DNA of 10,509 nt, from NCBI GenBank assembly GCA_027459365.1, contig DAIDIM010000016.1, positions 1-10,509 on the forward strand, written 5' to 3'. Each line of letters begins with the position of its first letter. The stretch's first letter is position 1. The notes beneath the pieces are model-generated. The model saw nothing but the letters and a program-made list of their open reading frames with translations. It ran no database searches and was not told the origin of the DNA. Source of the DNA: Chlamydiota bacterium (GTDB lineage Bacteria > Chlamydiota > Chlamydiia > Chlamydiales > SM23-39). Below, one piece after another: positions 1 through 7,166 of the stretch. Made by a program: the position numbers and the translations under genes.

Positions 1-144
1 GAGATATTAGCTTTGCGAAAATGGGGTAAACTCGTTCGAAAATATCCCAAATCTCCTCGAAGAATTCACACCGAGAATGGCTTTACAAAGGATAACGTTG
101 ATCTTTTCAACATTGCATTTTGCCAACGTATTGTTTATGATTGA
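1..144 (+). CDS. C-terminal 47 residues of an unidentified protein (truncated by window start)
   Basis: A reading frame is open from base 1 to a TGA at 142-144. It gives 47 residues, beginning EILALRKWGKLVRKYPKSPR and ending CQRIVYD. The peptide is basic in its first half and has no hydrophobic segment. I do not recognise the family from this tail. It is called coding because it is open to the window edge, is on the same strand as adk, and ends only 13 bases before the adk start, so that the adk ribosome-binding site overlaps its stop codon. This is typical of operon packing. The antisense ORF over the same bases is judged a shadow. Confidence 0.5.
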   Translation, partial: EILALRKWGKLVRKYPKSPRRIHTENGFTKDNVDLFNIAFCQRIVYD

Positions 145-148
145 AGGG
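143..148 (+). promoter_or_regulatory. Shine-Dalgarno site deciding the adk start
   Basis: GAAGGG lies 9 bases before the TTG at 158-160. The in-frame ATG at 176 has no purine-rich stretch at a usable distance (AACAACCTAAAT precedes it). This favours the TTG start. The site overlaps the stop codon of the upstream frame, so translation of the two may be coupled. Confidence 0.5.
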
Positions 149-157
149 TACTGAAAA

Positions 158-844
158 TTGCTAAACAACCTAAATATGGCTGATATCACTTTTAACTCCC
201 CTGCTTTAGTCATCCTGTTAGGGCCTCCTGGCGCAGGTAAAGGAACACACGCCCCCTCTCTTGGCTCTCATCTTTTAATCCCTCACATTTCGACTGGAGA
301 TCTTTTCAGACAAAATATTTGCAATAGAACAACGATTGGCATTAAGGCTAAAGGATTTATGGATTATGGCCGGCTTGTCCCGGATGAAATCGTTTTGGAA
401 ATGCTTTTCGCACGCTTAAAGCAGGAAGATTGTAAAAGAGGTGCTGTTCTTGATGGGGTCCCTCGAACCCTCATTCAAGCACGAGCAATCGATCGAGAAT
501 TTAGCAAAACCCATAAACTCAACGTGATCCTTTTGACCCTAGATGAATCGCTTTTAGTTGAAAGGATTTGTGGCAGAGTTGCATGCAAACAATGTGGCAG
601 ACCTTATCATCGAAAATATGATCCTCCTAAAAACGAACTTTGCGCTTGCGGAGGAACACTTGTCCAGCGCGTGGATGACTCAGAAGAGGTACTAAAACAG
701 CGTCTTGAAATCTACCGCAGACAAACCGAACCTCTCATCGAATATTACAAGCCCATCCTCCAAGAAATTGACGGAAATCAACCCAAGCAAGAGGTCTTCC
801 GAAATATCATTAAAAACTTTACTTTAGAACCTATCCACGCATAG
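158..844 (+). CDS. adk: Adenylate kinase, zinc-type LID
   Basis: Cytosolic phosphotransferase interconverting ATP + AMP and 2 ADP. The 228-aa product has the P-loop GPPGAGKGT at 22-30, the AMP-binding segment STGDLFR at 45-51, LVPDE at 73-77 and the DGxPRT motif as DGVPRT at 99-104. The LID spans about 137-174, with Cys143, Cys146, Cys162 and Cys164, followed by QRVDD (170-174) and the conserved Arg182. Full length for the long bacterial form. The start is TTG at 158, chosen for its Shine-Dalgarno; ATG at 176 would give 222 aa and still keep every motif. Oddities: the second cysteine pair is C-x-C instead of C-x2-C; His31 replaces the usual Gln after GKGT; Val101 replaces the usual Phe or Tyr in DGxPRT. 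Probably co-transcribed with the upstream frame and ended by the hairpin at 856-890. Confidence 0.95.
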   Translation: MLNNLNMADITFNSPALVILLGPPGAGKGTHAPSLGSHLLIPHISTGDLFRQNICNRTTIGIKAKGFMDYGRLVPDEIVLEMLFARLKQEDCKRGAVLDGVPRTLIQARAIDREFSKTHKLNVILLTLDESLLVERICGRVACKQCGRPYHRKYDPPKNELCACGGTLVQRVDDSEEVLKQRLEIYRRQTEPLIEYYKPILQEIDGNQPKQEVFRNIIKNFTLEPIHA

Positions 845-855
845 ATAATAAATGC

Positions 856-890
856 TGCATAAAAGTTACCAAAATGGTAACTTTTATGCA
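856..890. terminator. Bidirectional intrinsic terminator hairpin
   Basis: Perfect 15-bp inverted repeat, TGCATAAAAGTTACC / GGTAACTTTTATGCA, around a 5-base loop (AAAAT, 871-875). The outer part of the stem is A/T-rich, so read from either side a short GC-containing core is followed by TTTT. It lies between the adk stop at 844 and the convergent gene ending at 935, as expected for a shared terminator. Confidence 0.75.
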
Positions 891-934
891 CGTGAGTATT
901 TTAAAGTGTTAGCGAAACGATTTTTTAACCCACT

Positions 935-1246
935 TTAAGATCTTATTCCATACGCAAGCCCCAACTTCGCTCCAAGATAACCCCCGATTGTGGTTCCGGT
1001 AAAAAGAAGTGTGTACGTAGGCGCCATCTGGAGGTTATACCTTAAATTACTGGAAATGAATAGCTTGTCAATGGTTTTGCTATTGATAAATTTCATCCAT
1101 GTATGATCCACTCGATCAAAGCGATTCAAGTCTGTGACCGAAAAAGCTGCGAGAAAACCTGTCCCAGCGCCCACAGTCGTTGTAACACCCACTTGTCCTG
1201 CATATAATGCATTAGAAATATAATTTGATTGATTTGTTGAATTCAT
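935..1246 (-). CDS. Small hypothetical membrane protein downstream of DASS transporter
   Basis: A 103-aa protein starting MNSTNQSNYI; family not recognised. A weakly hydrophobic, glycine/threonine-rich stretch lies at about 18-38 (GQVGVTTTVGAGTGFLAAFSV). A clearer membrane segment lies at about 75-100, with small-residue spacing GTTIGGYLGAKLGLAYG that suits helix packing. The 35-60 loop is polar. The frame is open further upstream to 1351, but that extension runs inside the transporter gene and gives a His/Arg-rich sequence, so the ATG at 1246 is preferred. The gene begins 11 bases after the transporter stop and is last in the five-gene run. It could be an accessory subunit of the transporter or unrelated; nothing in the sequence decides this. 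Confidence 0.6.
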   Translation of the reverse strand: MNSTNQSNYISNALYAGQVGVTTTVGAGTGFLAAFSVTDLNRFDRVDHTWMKFINSKTIDKLFISSNLRYNLQMAPTYTLLFTGTTIGGYLGAKLGLAYGIRS

Positions 1247-1257
1247 ATTAAAATATC

Positions 1258-2637
1258 TCAATAAATGCCGATGAGCTTCCACCAGAGAGCGCCAATGCCG
1301 AGCCAGATGATGATATTGGCAATGCTTGCGATAAATCCAATTTTCCACCATTGCCCGAGCGACATTGTCCCCATTTCAAAGAGAATGGGGGCAGGTCCGG
1401 TTCCATAGTGAGTAAGGCCGCCCATCAGATTGCTGAAAAAGCCAAGGGTTAAGGCCGCAACAGGAGGCGGAGTTCCCAGCATGATTGCAATGACGAGAAA
1501 TGCCGTGTACATAGCTCCAATGTGTGCAACGCAACTGACGAATAGATAGTGCGAGTAGAAATAGAGAAGACTGATGAGTAAAAAGCCCCATTGCCAGCTA
1601 AATCCCTTTACATAGAAAATGACCTCTTTGCTAAACCATGCGATGAACCCAAGCTTATTGAGATAGGTGGCAAAGGTGAGGAGAATTGCAAACCAAAGAA
1701 ATGTATCCCATGCACTCACCTCTTGGATCACATCTTTCCATTGTAAGATTTTGGTAGCAAGTAAAATACAAAGTCCAAGGAGTGCAACAAGCGTCGCATT
1801 CACTTCGAGGATCCAGAGAACAATTAAGAGGATAAATGTTCCAAACATGATCTTCTCACCTGTTTTCATAGGACCAATTTTTTCGAGGCGTTCTCTTGCC
1901 ATTTCTCGCGCATGAGGGGTTTCTCGAGTTGTGGGAGAAACGAGGCGAAAGATGAGATAAGGAACGATAAGAAGGCTAAGAAGGCCTGGAACAATGGAAG
2001 CACTTAACCAGCTTGTCCAGGTAATGGTGACTCCGTTTTGTTTTGCTAGCTCTACAACAAAGGGATTGCCCGCCATGGCGGTTAGGAACATGGCGCTTGT
2101 GATCATTGCTGATTGAAGAGTGGTTTGTGTTAAAAAAGCGCCTAGTTTTGGATCGTGGGATCTACCTGTAAAAAGATCGATCACCGATTTTAAAATTGGA
2201 TAGACCACACCGCCAATCCTTGCAGTCACACTTGGGATTGTTGGAGCAAGGACAAGGTCTGTGAGAACAAGTCCATAACTGATGCCGAGACTATGTTTCC
2301 CAAAGATTGACATGATTTTATAGGCAAAACGACTCCCAAGGCCAGTGACGAGAAAGCCCCTCGAGATAAAAAAGGCAAATACGACGAGCCAGACGATTTC
2401 ATTGCTAAAACCAGATAGGGCATCGCTTATGGGAAGCGTGTTTGTAATCACTGCAATCGCGAGTGCAAAAATGGCCATGACTCCCATTGGAAAAGGGCGC
2501 AACATGATTCCAATAATTGTTGCGATAAATAAGCTAAAAAGATGCCAGGCTTGAGGCTCTAAACCCGCAGGTATTGGAAGAAGCCAAAGAATTTGACCAA
2601 TGATATATGCAATTAGGCAAGAAATGACTGTTTTCAT
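1258..2637 (-). CDS. DASS-family 2-oxoglutarate/malate (dicarboxylate) translocator
   Basis: Inner-membrane secondary transporter of 459 aa with about 12 hydrophobic segments, normal length for the divalent anion:sodium symporter (DASS) family. It resembles the SodTi / YbhI / plastid DiT1 branch. Signatures: APTIPSVTARIGGVVYP at 131-147, MITSAMFLTAMAGNP at 178-192 (first substrate-loop region) and GGLTHYGTGPAPILF at 406-420 (second). Chlamydial members are thought to exchange host 2-oxoglutarate or malate to feed an incomplete TCA cycle; substrate and coupling here are inferred from family. The ATG at 2637 overlaps the upstream stop as ATGA (2634-2637) and lacks a Shine-Dalgarno, so translation is probably coupled to the acyl-CoA synthetase gene. 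The following gene starts 11 bases on. Confidence 0.9.
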   Translation of the reverse strand: MKTVISCLIAYIIGQILWLLPIPAGLEPQAWHLFSLFIATIIGIMLRPFPMGVMAIFALAIAVITNTLPISDALSGFSNEIVWLVVFAFFISRGFLVTGLGSRFAYKIMSIFGKHSLGISYGLVLTDLVLAPTIPSVTARIGGVVYPILKSVIDLFTGRSHDPKLGAFLTQTTLQSAMITSAMFLTAMAGNPFVVELAKQNGVTITWTSWLSASIVPGLLSLLIVPYLIFRLVSPTTRETPHAREMARERLEKIGPMKTGEKIMFGTFILLIVLWILEVNATLVALLGLCILLATKILQWKDVIQEVSAWDTFLWFAILLTFATYLNKLGFIAWFSKEVIFYVKGFSWQWGFLLISLLYFYSHYLFVSCVAHIGAMYTAFLVIAIMLGTPPPVAALTLGFFSNLMGGLTHYGTGPAPILFEMGTMSLGQWWKIGFIASIANIIIWLGIGALWWKLIGIY

Positions 2638-5261
2638 AAGGTTGCAACGACGCGATTTCCTTCTTTTTTAAGGGTAAATCCAAATGAGGAGAGAAACTTT
2701 TGCATGAGAAGGTTCTCTGGCAAGGTATATGCGACAATGTGTTCTACATTTTCGGATTTGGCGATTTCGAGTGTTTTTTTTATCAGTTTGGTTCCGATGC
2801 CTCGCTTTTGCCATTGATCCTTCACAGTCATTGATAACTCTCCAGAGACTTTTGAAAGTCTGATGATCCCTAAAATTTCATCTTGATATTCTGCCACAAT
2901 TGCGATTTCTCTGTCATAATCATTAAAACAAATGCGTTGCAATTTCTCGTGTACAACCCGTTCTTCGTAATTGATCGCTTTCAGATAGGATTGGCGAACC
3001 GTTTCTAGCGATAAATCGAGATGGAATTGTCGCATCTTTGATTCATCATCAGGCCTGATCGGACGGAGGAGAAACTCGTCCCATTTTTCTACATATTGAT
3101 TTGGATAAGGGCGGATCGCAGTTTTGGGGAAAACAGTTGTTTTTGGATCGTGAAGGACGATTCTGGCATCGAGCGCGATCAAACCATCGGGTGATGCCAG
3201 AAGTGGATTGATATCGCATTCCTTGATCCATTTCTCCTCTACGATGAGCTGGCTAAATTGGACGAGAATCGCTTTTAATTTTTCAATGTCGATTGGCTTT
3301 CTTCCCCGAACACCATGGAGCGCTTCATAGATTTTTGTCTGTTCCATCAGCCTGAGTGCAAGTGTTGTCGTGAGCGGTGGCAGTGCAAGAGCCCGATCTT
3401 TATACACTTCAACGAGTTGTCCTCCCGATCCAAAAAGGAGTATGGGACCAAACTGCGCATCGATTGTACTTCCTAAAATGAGCTCATACCCTTCCAATTG
3501 GATCATCGGCTGCACAGTAACACCTTGAAAATCGCTACTACTCACAGCACCTTTGATCTCATCGAAGGCTTTTTTTACGGCGTCTAAATTGGGCAGATTC
3601 AATTTTACGCCACCGACATCCGTTTTGTGTGTGATCGTGCGAGAATAGAGCTTTAATACAAGCGGGAAGGCCATTGTTTTTGCAATGTCAAGCGCTTCAT
3701 CGACCGTTTTTGCAACTCGGGTTGTTACAGTGGGTATCTGATAGGCTTCCAAAATTCTTTTCGATTCATACTCATCGAGAATGGTCCTATTTTCTTTTAG
3801 AACATTCGTTATGATCTCCTCGACGATTTTTGTATCTGCCTCAAAATGTTTCAGTGTGGACGGGGTTTCGTAAATTGCTTTTAAATCATAACTATATTTC
3901 CACATCGAAGCAAAAGTGCGGGCAGCCAAATCTGGATATTCAAAATTTGGAATGCCTGACTCTGCTAAAATCTCTTTTCCTTTTTTTACACTCTCAGATC
4001 CCATCCAGCTAGAAAGTACGGGAATATCTAGCTGAGAAAAAGGTTGTAAAAGGGTAGCTGTTTTTGTTGGATCGGTCATCGCCTGCGGCGTTAAAATAAT
4101 CAGTAATCCTTGTGTCTGTTGATCTTGGACGGCAATTAATGCCGCTTTTGAATAGGTAACGCTACTTGCATCGCCTAAGATATCAATCGGATTATTATGG
4201 CTCCAACTTGGGGGTAAAATCGCATTGTAGCTCTCCATTGAAGCGGGACCTATCTTTGCAAGTTTACCCCCATTTAAAATCAATGCATCGGTTGCAATCA
4301 CGCCAGGACCTCCTGCATTGGTAAGGATCGTTAAATAAGGTCCTTTTGGTATTGGTTGTTTTCCTAAAACCTCTGCCATTCCAAATAAATCGGCAATCGT
4401 ATCGACGCGTAAGACGCCGACTCTACGCAGCGCTGCATTGAACGCATCATCGCTTCCGGCAAGTGATCCTGTGTGAGAGACAGCAGCAGACGCCGATTCT
4501 GCCGATCTTCCCGCCTTGATCAAAATGATCGGCTTAGAGAGGGCAACTTCTCGGGCAGCTGATAAAAAGCTCCTTGCATCTCCAATACTCTCCATGTAGA
4601 TCAAAATACTTTTCGTAGCACTATCCTTGCCAAAATAGTTGATCAAATCACCCCAATCGACATCCAGCATCGAACCAATGGATACATAGGCGCTAAACCC
4701 AACTCTCTCATGAATGCTCCAATCTAGCACCGCCGTACATAAGGCGCCTGACTGAGAAATAAAGGCAATATTTCCAGTTAGAGCCATGCCCGCCGCAAAA
4801 GTTGCATTTAGACCTGTGATTGGGTTCATGATCCCAAGGCAATTGGGTCCAATAATGCGCATTTTCCCGGCCTTTTCCATAATTTGTTTTTCAAGCTGTA
4901 TACCAGGTTGCCCCATCTCCTTAAATCCGGCTGAAAGGATTATGCAAGAGGGTACTTTTTTCTTTGCGCACACTTCAATAATCGTTGGAACTGTTTTTGC
5001 AGGAGTGACGATGATCGCCAAATCGACATTTTCTGGCACTTCTGACAAAGTTTTGATTCCTAAAACTGTCTCCCGATTTGGATTTACAGGAATGATTGTC
5101 CCGTTAAAGGAGCGCAAATTTTGCATCAAAGTGAGCCCGACACTCCCCTCTTTGTCTGTCGCACCAATGACTGCGACCGTTTTGGGATGAAAAAAATGAT
5201 CCAGCTCGCGATCTCTTTCTTTCAAAAAGTTGAGTGAAGGGTCAAAATCAGAATCTCGCAT
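2634..5261 (-). CDS. ADP-forming acetyl/acyl-CoA synthetase fused to GNAT acetyltransferase
   Basis: An 875-aa multidomain enzyme. Residues about 22-120 form a CoA-binding Rossmann domain (VAVIGATDKEGSVG, 29-42). About 135-290 is the succinyl-CoA-ligase-like part, with SHTGS at 262-266. About 485-705 is an ATP-grasp domain, with HKTDVGGV at 545-552, FGPILLFGSGG at 604-614 and ECDINPLL at 681-688. About 728-875 is a GNAT domain with the acetyl-CoA loop QKRGIGTK at 818-825. Known ADP-forming acetyl-CoA synthetases use phospho-histidines at the SHTGS and HKxD positions, and both are present (His263, His545). In the protein acetyltransferase Pat/YfiQ, as I recall, the first is replaced. The synthetase half may therefore be active, and the GNAT half may acetylate proteins. 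The start overlaps the RDD gene by 14 bp. Confidence 0.88.
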   Translation of the reverse strand: MRDSDFDPSLNFLKERDRELDHFFHPKTVAVIGATDKEGSVGLTLMQNLRSFNGTIIPVNPNRETVLGIKTLSEVPENVDLAIIVTPAKTVPTIIEVCAKKKVPSCIILSAGFKEMGQPGIQLEKQIMEKAGKMRIIGPNCLGIMNPITGLNATFAAGMALTGNIAFISQSGALCTAVLDWSIHERVGFSAYVSIGSMLDVDWGDLINYFGKDSATKSILIYMESIGDARSFLSAAREVALSKPIILIKAGRSAESASAAVSHTGSLAGSDDAFNAALRRVGVLRVDTIADLFGMAEVLGKQPIPKGPYLTILTNAGGPGVIATDALILNGGKLAKIGPASMESYNAILPPSWSHNNPIDILGDASSVTYSKAALIAVQDQQTQGLLIILTPQAMTDPTKTATLLQPFSQLDIPVLSSWMGSESVKKGKEILAESGIPNFEYPDLAARTFASMWKYSYDLKAIYETPSTLKHFEADTKIVEEIITNVLKENRTILDEYESKRILEAYQIPTVTTRVAKTVDEALDIAKTMAFPLVLKLYSRTITHKTDVGGVKLNLPNLDAVKKAFDEIKGAVSSSDFQGVTVQPMIQLEGYELILGSTIDAQFGPILLFGSGGQLVEVYKDRALALPPLTTTLALRLMEQTKIYEALHGVRGRKPIDIEKLKAILVQFSQLIVEEKWIKECDINPLLASPDGLIALDARIVLHDPKTTVFPKTAIRPYPNQYVEKWDEFLLRPIRPDDESKMRQFHLDLSLETVRQSYLKAINYEERVVHEKLQRICFNDYDREIAIVAEYQDEILGIIRLSKVSGELSMTVKDQWQKRGIGTKLIKKTLEIAKSENVEHIVAYTLPENLLMQKFLSSFGFTLKKEGNRVVATL

Positions 5262-5805
5262 AGTAGGCCGAAAATCCGCAAAAAGTAATCGCGCTTATAA
5301 TAATCAATCTTGTCCTCGATACGGGATGATGAGCAATTGTAATATTATCTTCCCGATCCCAGCTCGTCATTCCTAACATGCGCAATTTACTGGCTGCAAC
5401 AAACATACAAAGGACATTCACCACCGGGATTCCCATACCAAGCCCACGCAACCAAACGTTGAAGCTTCTCCTCAATGCAGTCACAAAATCAAATCTCGTT
5501 TTTCTCCCATGAGTGATTTTGGTTCGGAGCAAAAATTTACCCGGAGTTGCCCCCCATGTGCAAAGCAGAGCAATCTCAAGGGGAACCCATGCAAAATATT
5601 CAAAAGGGATCATATATTCAAAAAGATCATGTGGGAAATGAACACCCACAGTCAAACGTAGAATCAAAAGTACGATCAAAAAAAGGGAATAATCAAAAAA
5701 ACGGGCTAAAAAACGGATCGGAGGATTTATTCTAGAAACTTTCTCTTTAGGCAGCCCTTTTCCATCAATGATGATCTCCGATGGTTCAACAACTTTATCA
5801 CTCAT
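5248..5805 (-). CDS. RDD family integral membrane protein
   Basis: A 185-aa membrane protein. A polar N-terminal tail (1-28) leads into the RDD signature RFLARFFDYSLF at 31-42. Membrane segments follow at about 39-55, 68-84, 120-138 and 166-183. The second family signature, WGATPGKFLLRTKI, is at 84-97, and the closing SWDREDNITIAHHP is at 148-161. RDD proteins have no single agreed function; some have been linked to ion or compatible-solute movement. Extra hydrophobic residues after 165 extend the usual core. The ATG at 5805 is preceded at once by GAGGA, closer than is ideal. The gene starts 29 bases after tsaC ends and overlaps the acyl-CoA synthetase gene by 14 bp, so it is within the same operon. 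Confidence 0.85.
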   Translation of the reverse strand: MSDKVVEPSEIIIDGKGLPKEKVSRINPPIRFLARFFDYSLFLIVLLILRLTVGVHFPHDLFEYMIPFEYFAWVPLEIALLCTWGATPGKFLLRTKITHGRKTRFDFVTALRRSFNVWLRGLGMGIPVVNVLCMFVAASKLRMLGMTSWDREDNITIAHHPVSRTRLIIISAITFCGFSAYYARF

Positions 5806-5834
5806 TCCTCAATCATATTTTGGAAATGACTAAT

Positions 5835-6707
5835 TTACCAGGTTTTTGATGCCTTCTCAATTCGATTCATGAGAGCTGATGAGATTTTTTTTGTGCAATC
5901 AATCACAATTTCGGAGGCGCCCTCTCGATCGGCCTTCCGAAATTCTGCATAAAGGGTCTTTTCCTTTGGAATTATGCAATAGCCTTTCAGTTCAGCTTCC
6001 GAAAAGGCCAGGCGGATTTTCGCCCGTGGTGCATAATGACGATATTTCATACCAGGAGAACGGATCAAGGTACCGCGATGAGGTTCGGCAATTTTTAGGT
6101 TTAAAAAAGCCTCTATTTCTTCTTTTGTGATCGAACCTGGCCGAAGAAGGATTGGAGTCTCTTCCATTAAACTTAGAACTGTCGATTCAATACCAAAAGA
6201 ACACTCCCCCCCATCGATAATGAGAGGGATTTTCCCATCTAAATCTTCGAGCACATCAGCTGCATTTGTAGGGCTCGGCTTCCCTGAAAGATTCGCAGAA
6301 GGGGCAGCAACAGGTCCTACAGCCGCAATCAGCTTTCGCGCAATTGGATTTGCAGGCATTCGGATAGCAATCGATGTTAGACCACCTGCCACAACTGTTG
6401 ATATCGACGGATCCTTTTCTACAACTAAAGTAATCGGTCCTGGCCAATATTTTGCAGCCAATCGAAAAAAAATAGGCGGTAAATTTTGAGACAAAGAAAT
6501 TGCCTGATCAAGATTTGCCACGTGGACGATCAATGGATTATCCGTAGGTCTTCCTTTAATCGCGAAAATCTGTTCGACCGCGTTATCGTTAAATATTTGA
6601 GCGCCAAGACCATACACTGTTTCAGTCGGGAATGCAATCGGTATCCCATTTTTTAAAAAATGGATTGCTTCTTCCAAATTTTCAGGACTTATGACTTGAG
6701 TTTTCAT
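5835..6707 (-). CDS. tsaC: Threonylcarbamoyl-AMP synthase (Sua5/YrdC)
   Basis: Makes L-threonylcarbamoyl-AMP from threonine, bicarbonate and ATP, the first step of t6A37 formation in ANN-decoding tRNAs. The 290-aa product has a YrdC domain (about 5-190) with FPTETVYGLGA at 27-37, KGRP at 51-54, RLAAKYWPGPITLV at 82-95, APSANLSG at 135-142 and FGIESTV at 171-177. The linker SPGMKYRHYAP at 217-227 marks the two-domain Sua5 form. The C-terminal Sua5 domain is short and ends ALMNRIEKAS. The ATG at 6707 is preferred over a TTG at 6713 (adding MP). There is no Shine-Dalgarno, but a TATAAT lies 8 bases before the ATG. First gene of the minus-strand run. Confidence 0.93.
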   Translation of the reverse strand: MKTQVISPENLEEAIHFLKNGIPIAFPTETVYGLGAQIFNDNAVEQIFAIKGRPTDNPLIVHVANLDQAISLSQNLPPIFFRLAAKYWPGPITLVVEKDPSISTVVAGGLTSIAIRMPANPIARKLIAAVGPVAAPSANLSGKPSPTNAADVLEDLDGKIPLIIDGGECSFGIESTVLSLMEETPILLRPGSITKEEIEAFLNLKIAEPHRGTLIRSPGMKYRHYAPRAKIRLAFSEAELKGYCIIPKEKTLYAEFRKADREGASEIVIDCTKKISSALMNRIEKASKTW

Positions 6708-6725
6708 TGGCAAAAATTATATAGT
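6696..6725 (+). promoter_or_regulatory. Candidate promoter for the TspO-like/TMEM14-like operon
   Basis: TTGAGT (6696-6701) and TATAGT (6720-6725) are separated by 18 bp on the plus strand. They would start transcription near 6732, about 30 bases before the ATG at 6762. The element overlaps the first codons and promoter region of the divergent tsaC. No Shine-Dalgarno precedes the ATG. Weak evidence based on motif match only. Confidence 0.25.
6716..6721 (-). promoter_or_regulatory. Candidate -10 box for tsaC operon
   Basis: On the minus strand a perfect TATAAT is followed by TTTTGCCA and then the tsaC ATG. The best -35 at 17-bp spacing is TTTCTG (6739-6744), which is weak. The expected transcription start is at or within a base or two of the start codon, which would make a leaderless or near-leaderless message. 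This is inference from consensus matching in an AT-rich intergenic region. Confidence 0.35.
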
Positions 6726-6761
6726 ATCCAAAGAATACCAGAAACTAGTAAAACATTTTTT

Positions 6762-7166
6762 ATGCATTCATTAGCATGGCTAAAGCCGACCTATCGAACA
6801 AGGGCTGAACAGGCTCTTGGCCTCATTATTTTTCTTACAATTAGTTTACTCGTCAATTTTTTTTCCACACATTGGACCGTTTATCATTTCCTATTACCAG
6901 CCTCAATTTGGCTGGTTTGGAGAAAATACTCAATCTATACTCTTAAACTAGAAGTGACACTCTTTCTCACCCAACTAAGCTTTGAAATTCTCTATGCATT
7001 AGCAGGTGATCCTCTCTTATCGTTATTTGGGCTACTCTTCCTTTTATGCAATACAATCCTCTGCATTCTCCTCTACCGCAAAAAGGAGAAAGTTGCCCAG
7101 ATACTTCTTTTCCCCGCATTTGTGTGGGTTTTAGCAATCACAGCTTGGAATATGGTGTTTACATGA
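6762..7166 (+). CDS. TspO/MBR-like five-helix membrane protein
   Basis: A 134-aa, very hydrophobic protein with membrane segments at about 18-34, 41-54, 64-81, 86-105 and 112-131. The number of helices and the C-terminal pattern resemble TspO/MBR proteins. LFLTQLSFEILYAL (67-80) matches the family's QLxxNxxW helix, and VAQILLFPAFVWVLAITAWN (111-130) matches the final A-x-LLxPYxxWxxFAxxLN helix. The N-terminal half is much less similar, and the family's tryptophans are largely replaced, so the assignment is moderate. TspO proteins bind porphyrins and cholesterol in other systems. The ATG at 6762 is the first in the intergenic region; an upstream in-frame start would lie inside tsaC. The stop overlaps the next start as ATGA. 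Confidence 0.6.
   Translation: MHSLAWLKPTYRTRAEQALGLIIFLTISLLVNFFSTHWTVYHFLLPASIWLVWRKYSIYTLKLEVTLFLTQLSFEILYALAGDPLLSLFGLLFLLCNTILCILLYRKKEKVAQILLFPAFVWVLAITAWNMVFT

Noticed and set aside
7..213. 68-aa minus-strand ORF at the window start
   Set aside because: Antisense to the plus-strand frame that is open from base 1 and to the adk start region; no coding signs.
1247..1351. N-terminal extension of the small membrane protein gene
   Set aside because: It overlaps the 3' end of the transporter, and its His/Arg-rich sequence is just the transporter read in another frame.
4786..5190. 134-aa plus-strand ORF
   Set aside because: Lies wholly antisense to the well-supported CoA-binding region of the acyl-CoA synthetase and resembles no known protein.
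6127..6489. 120-aa plus-strand ORF inside tsaC
   Set aside because: Antisense shadow of the conserved YrdC domain.
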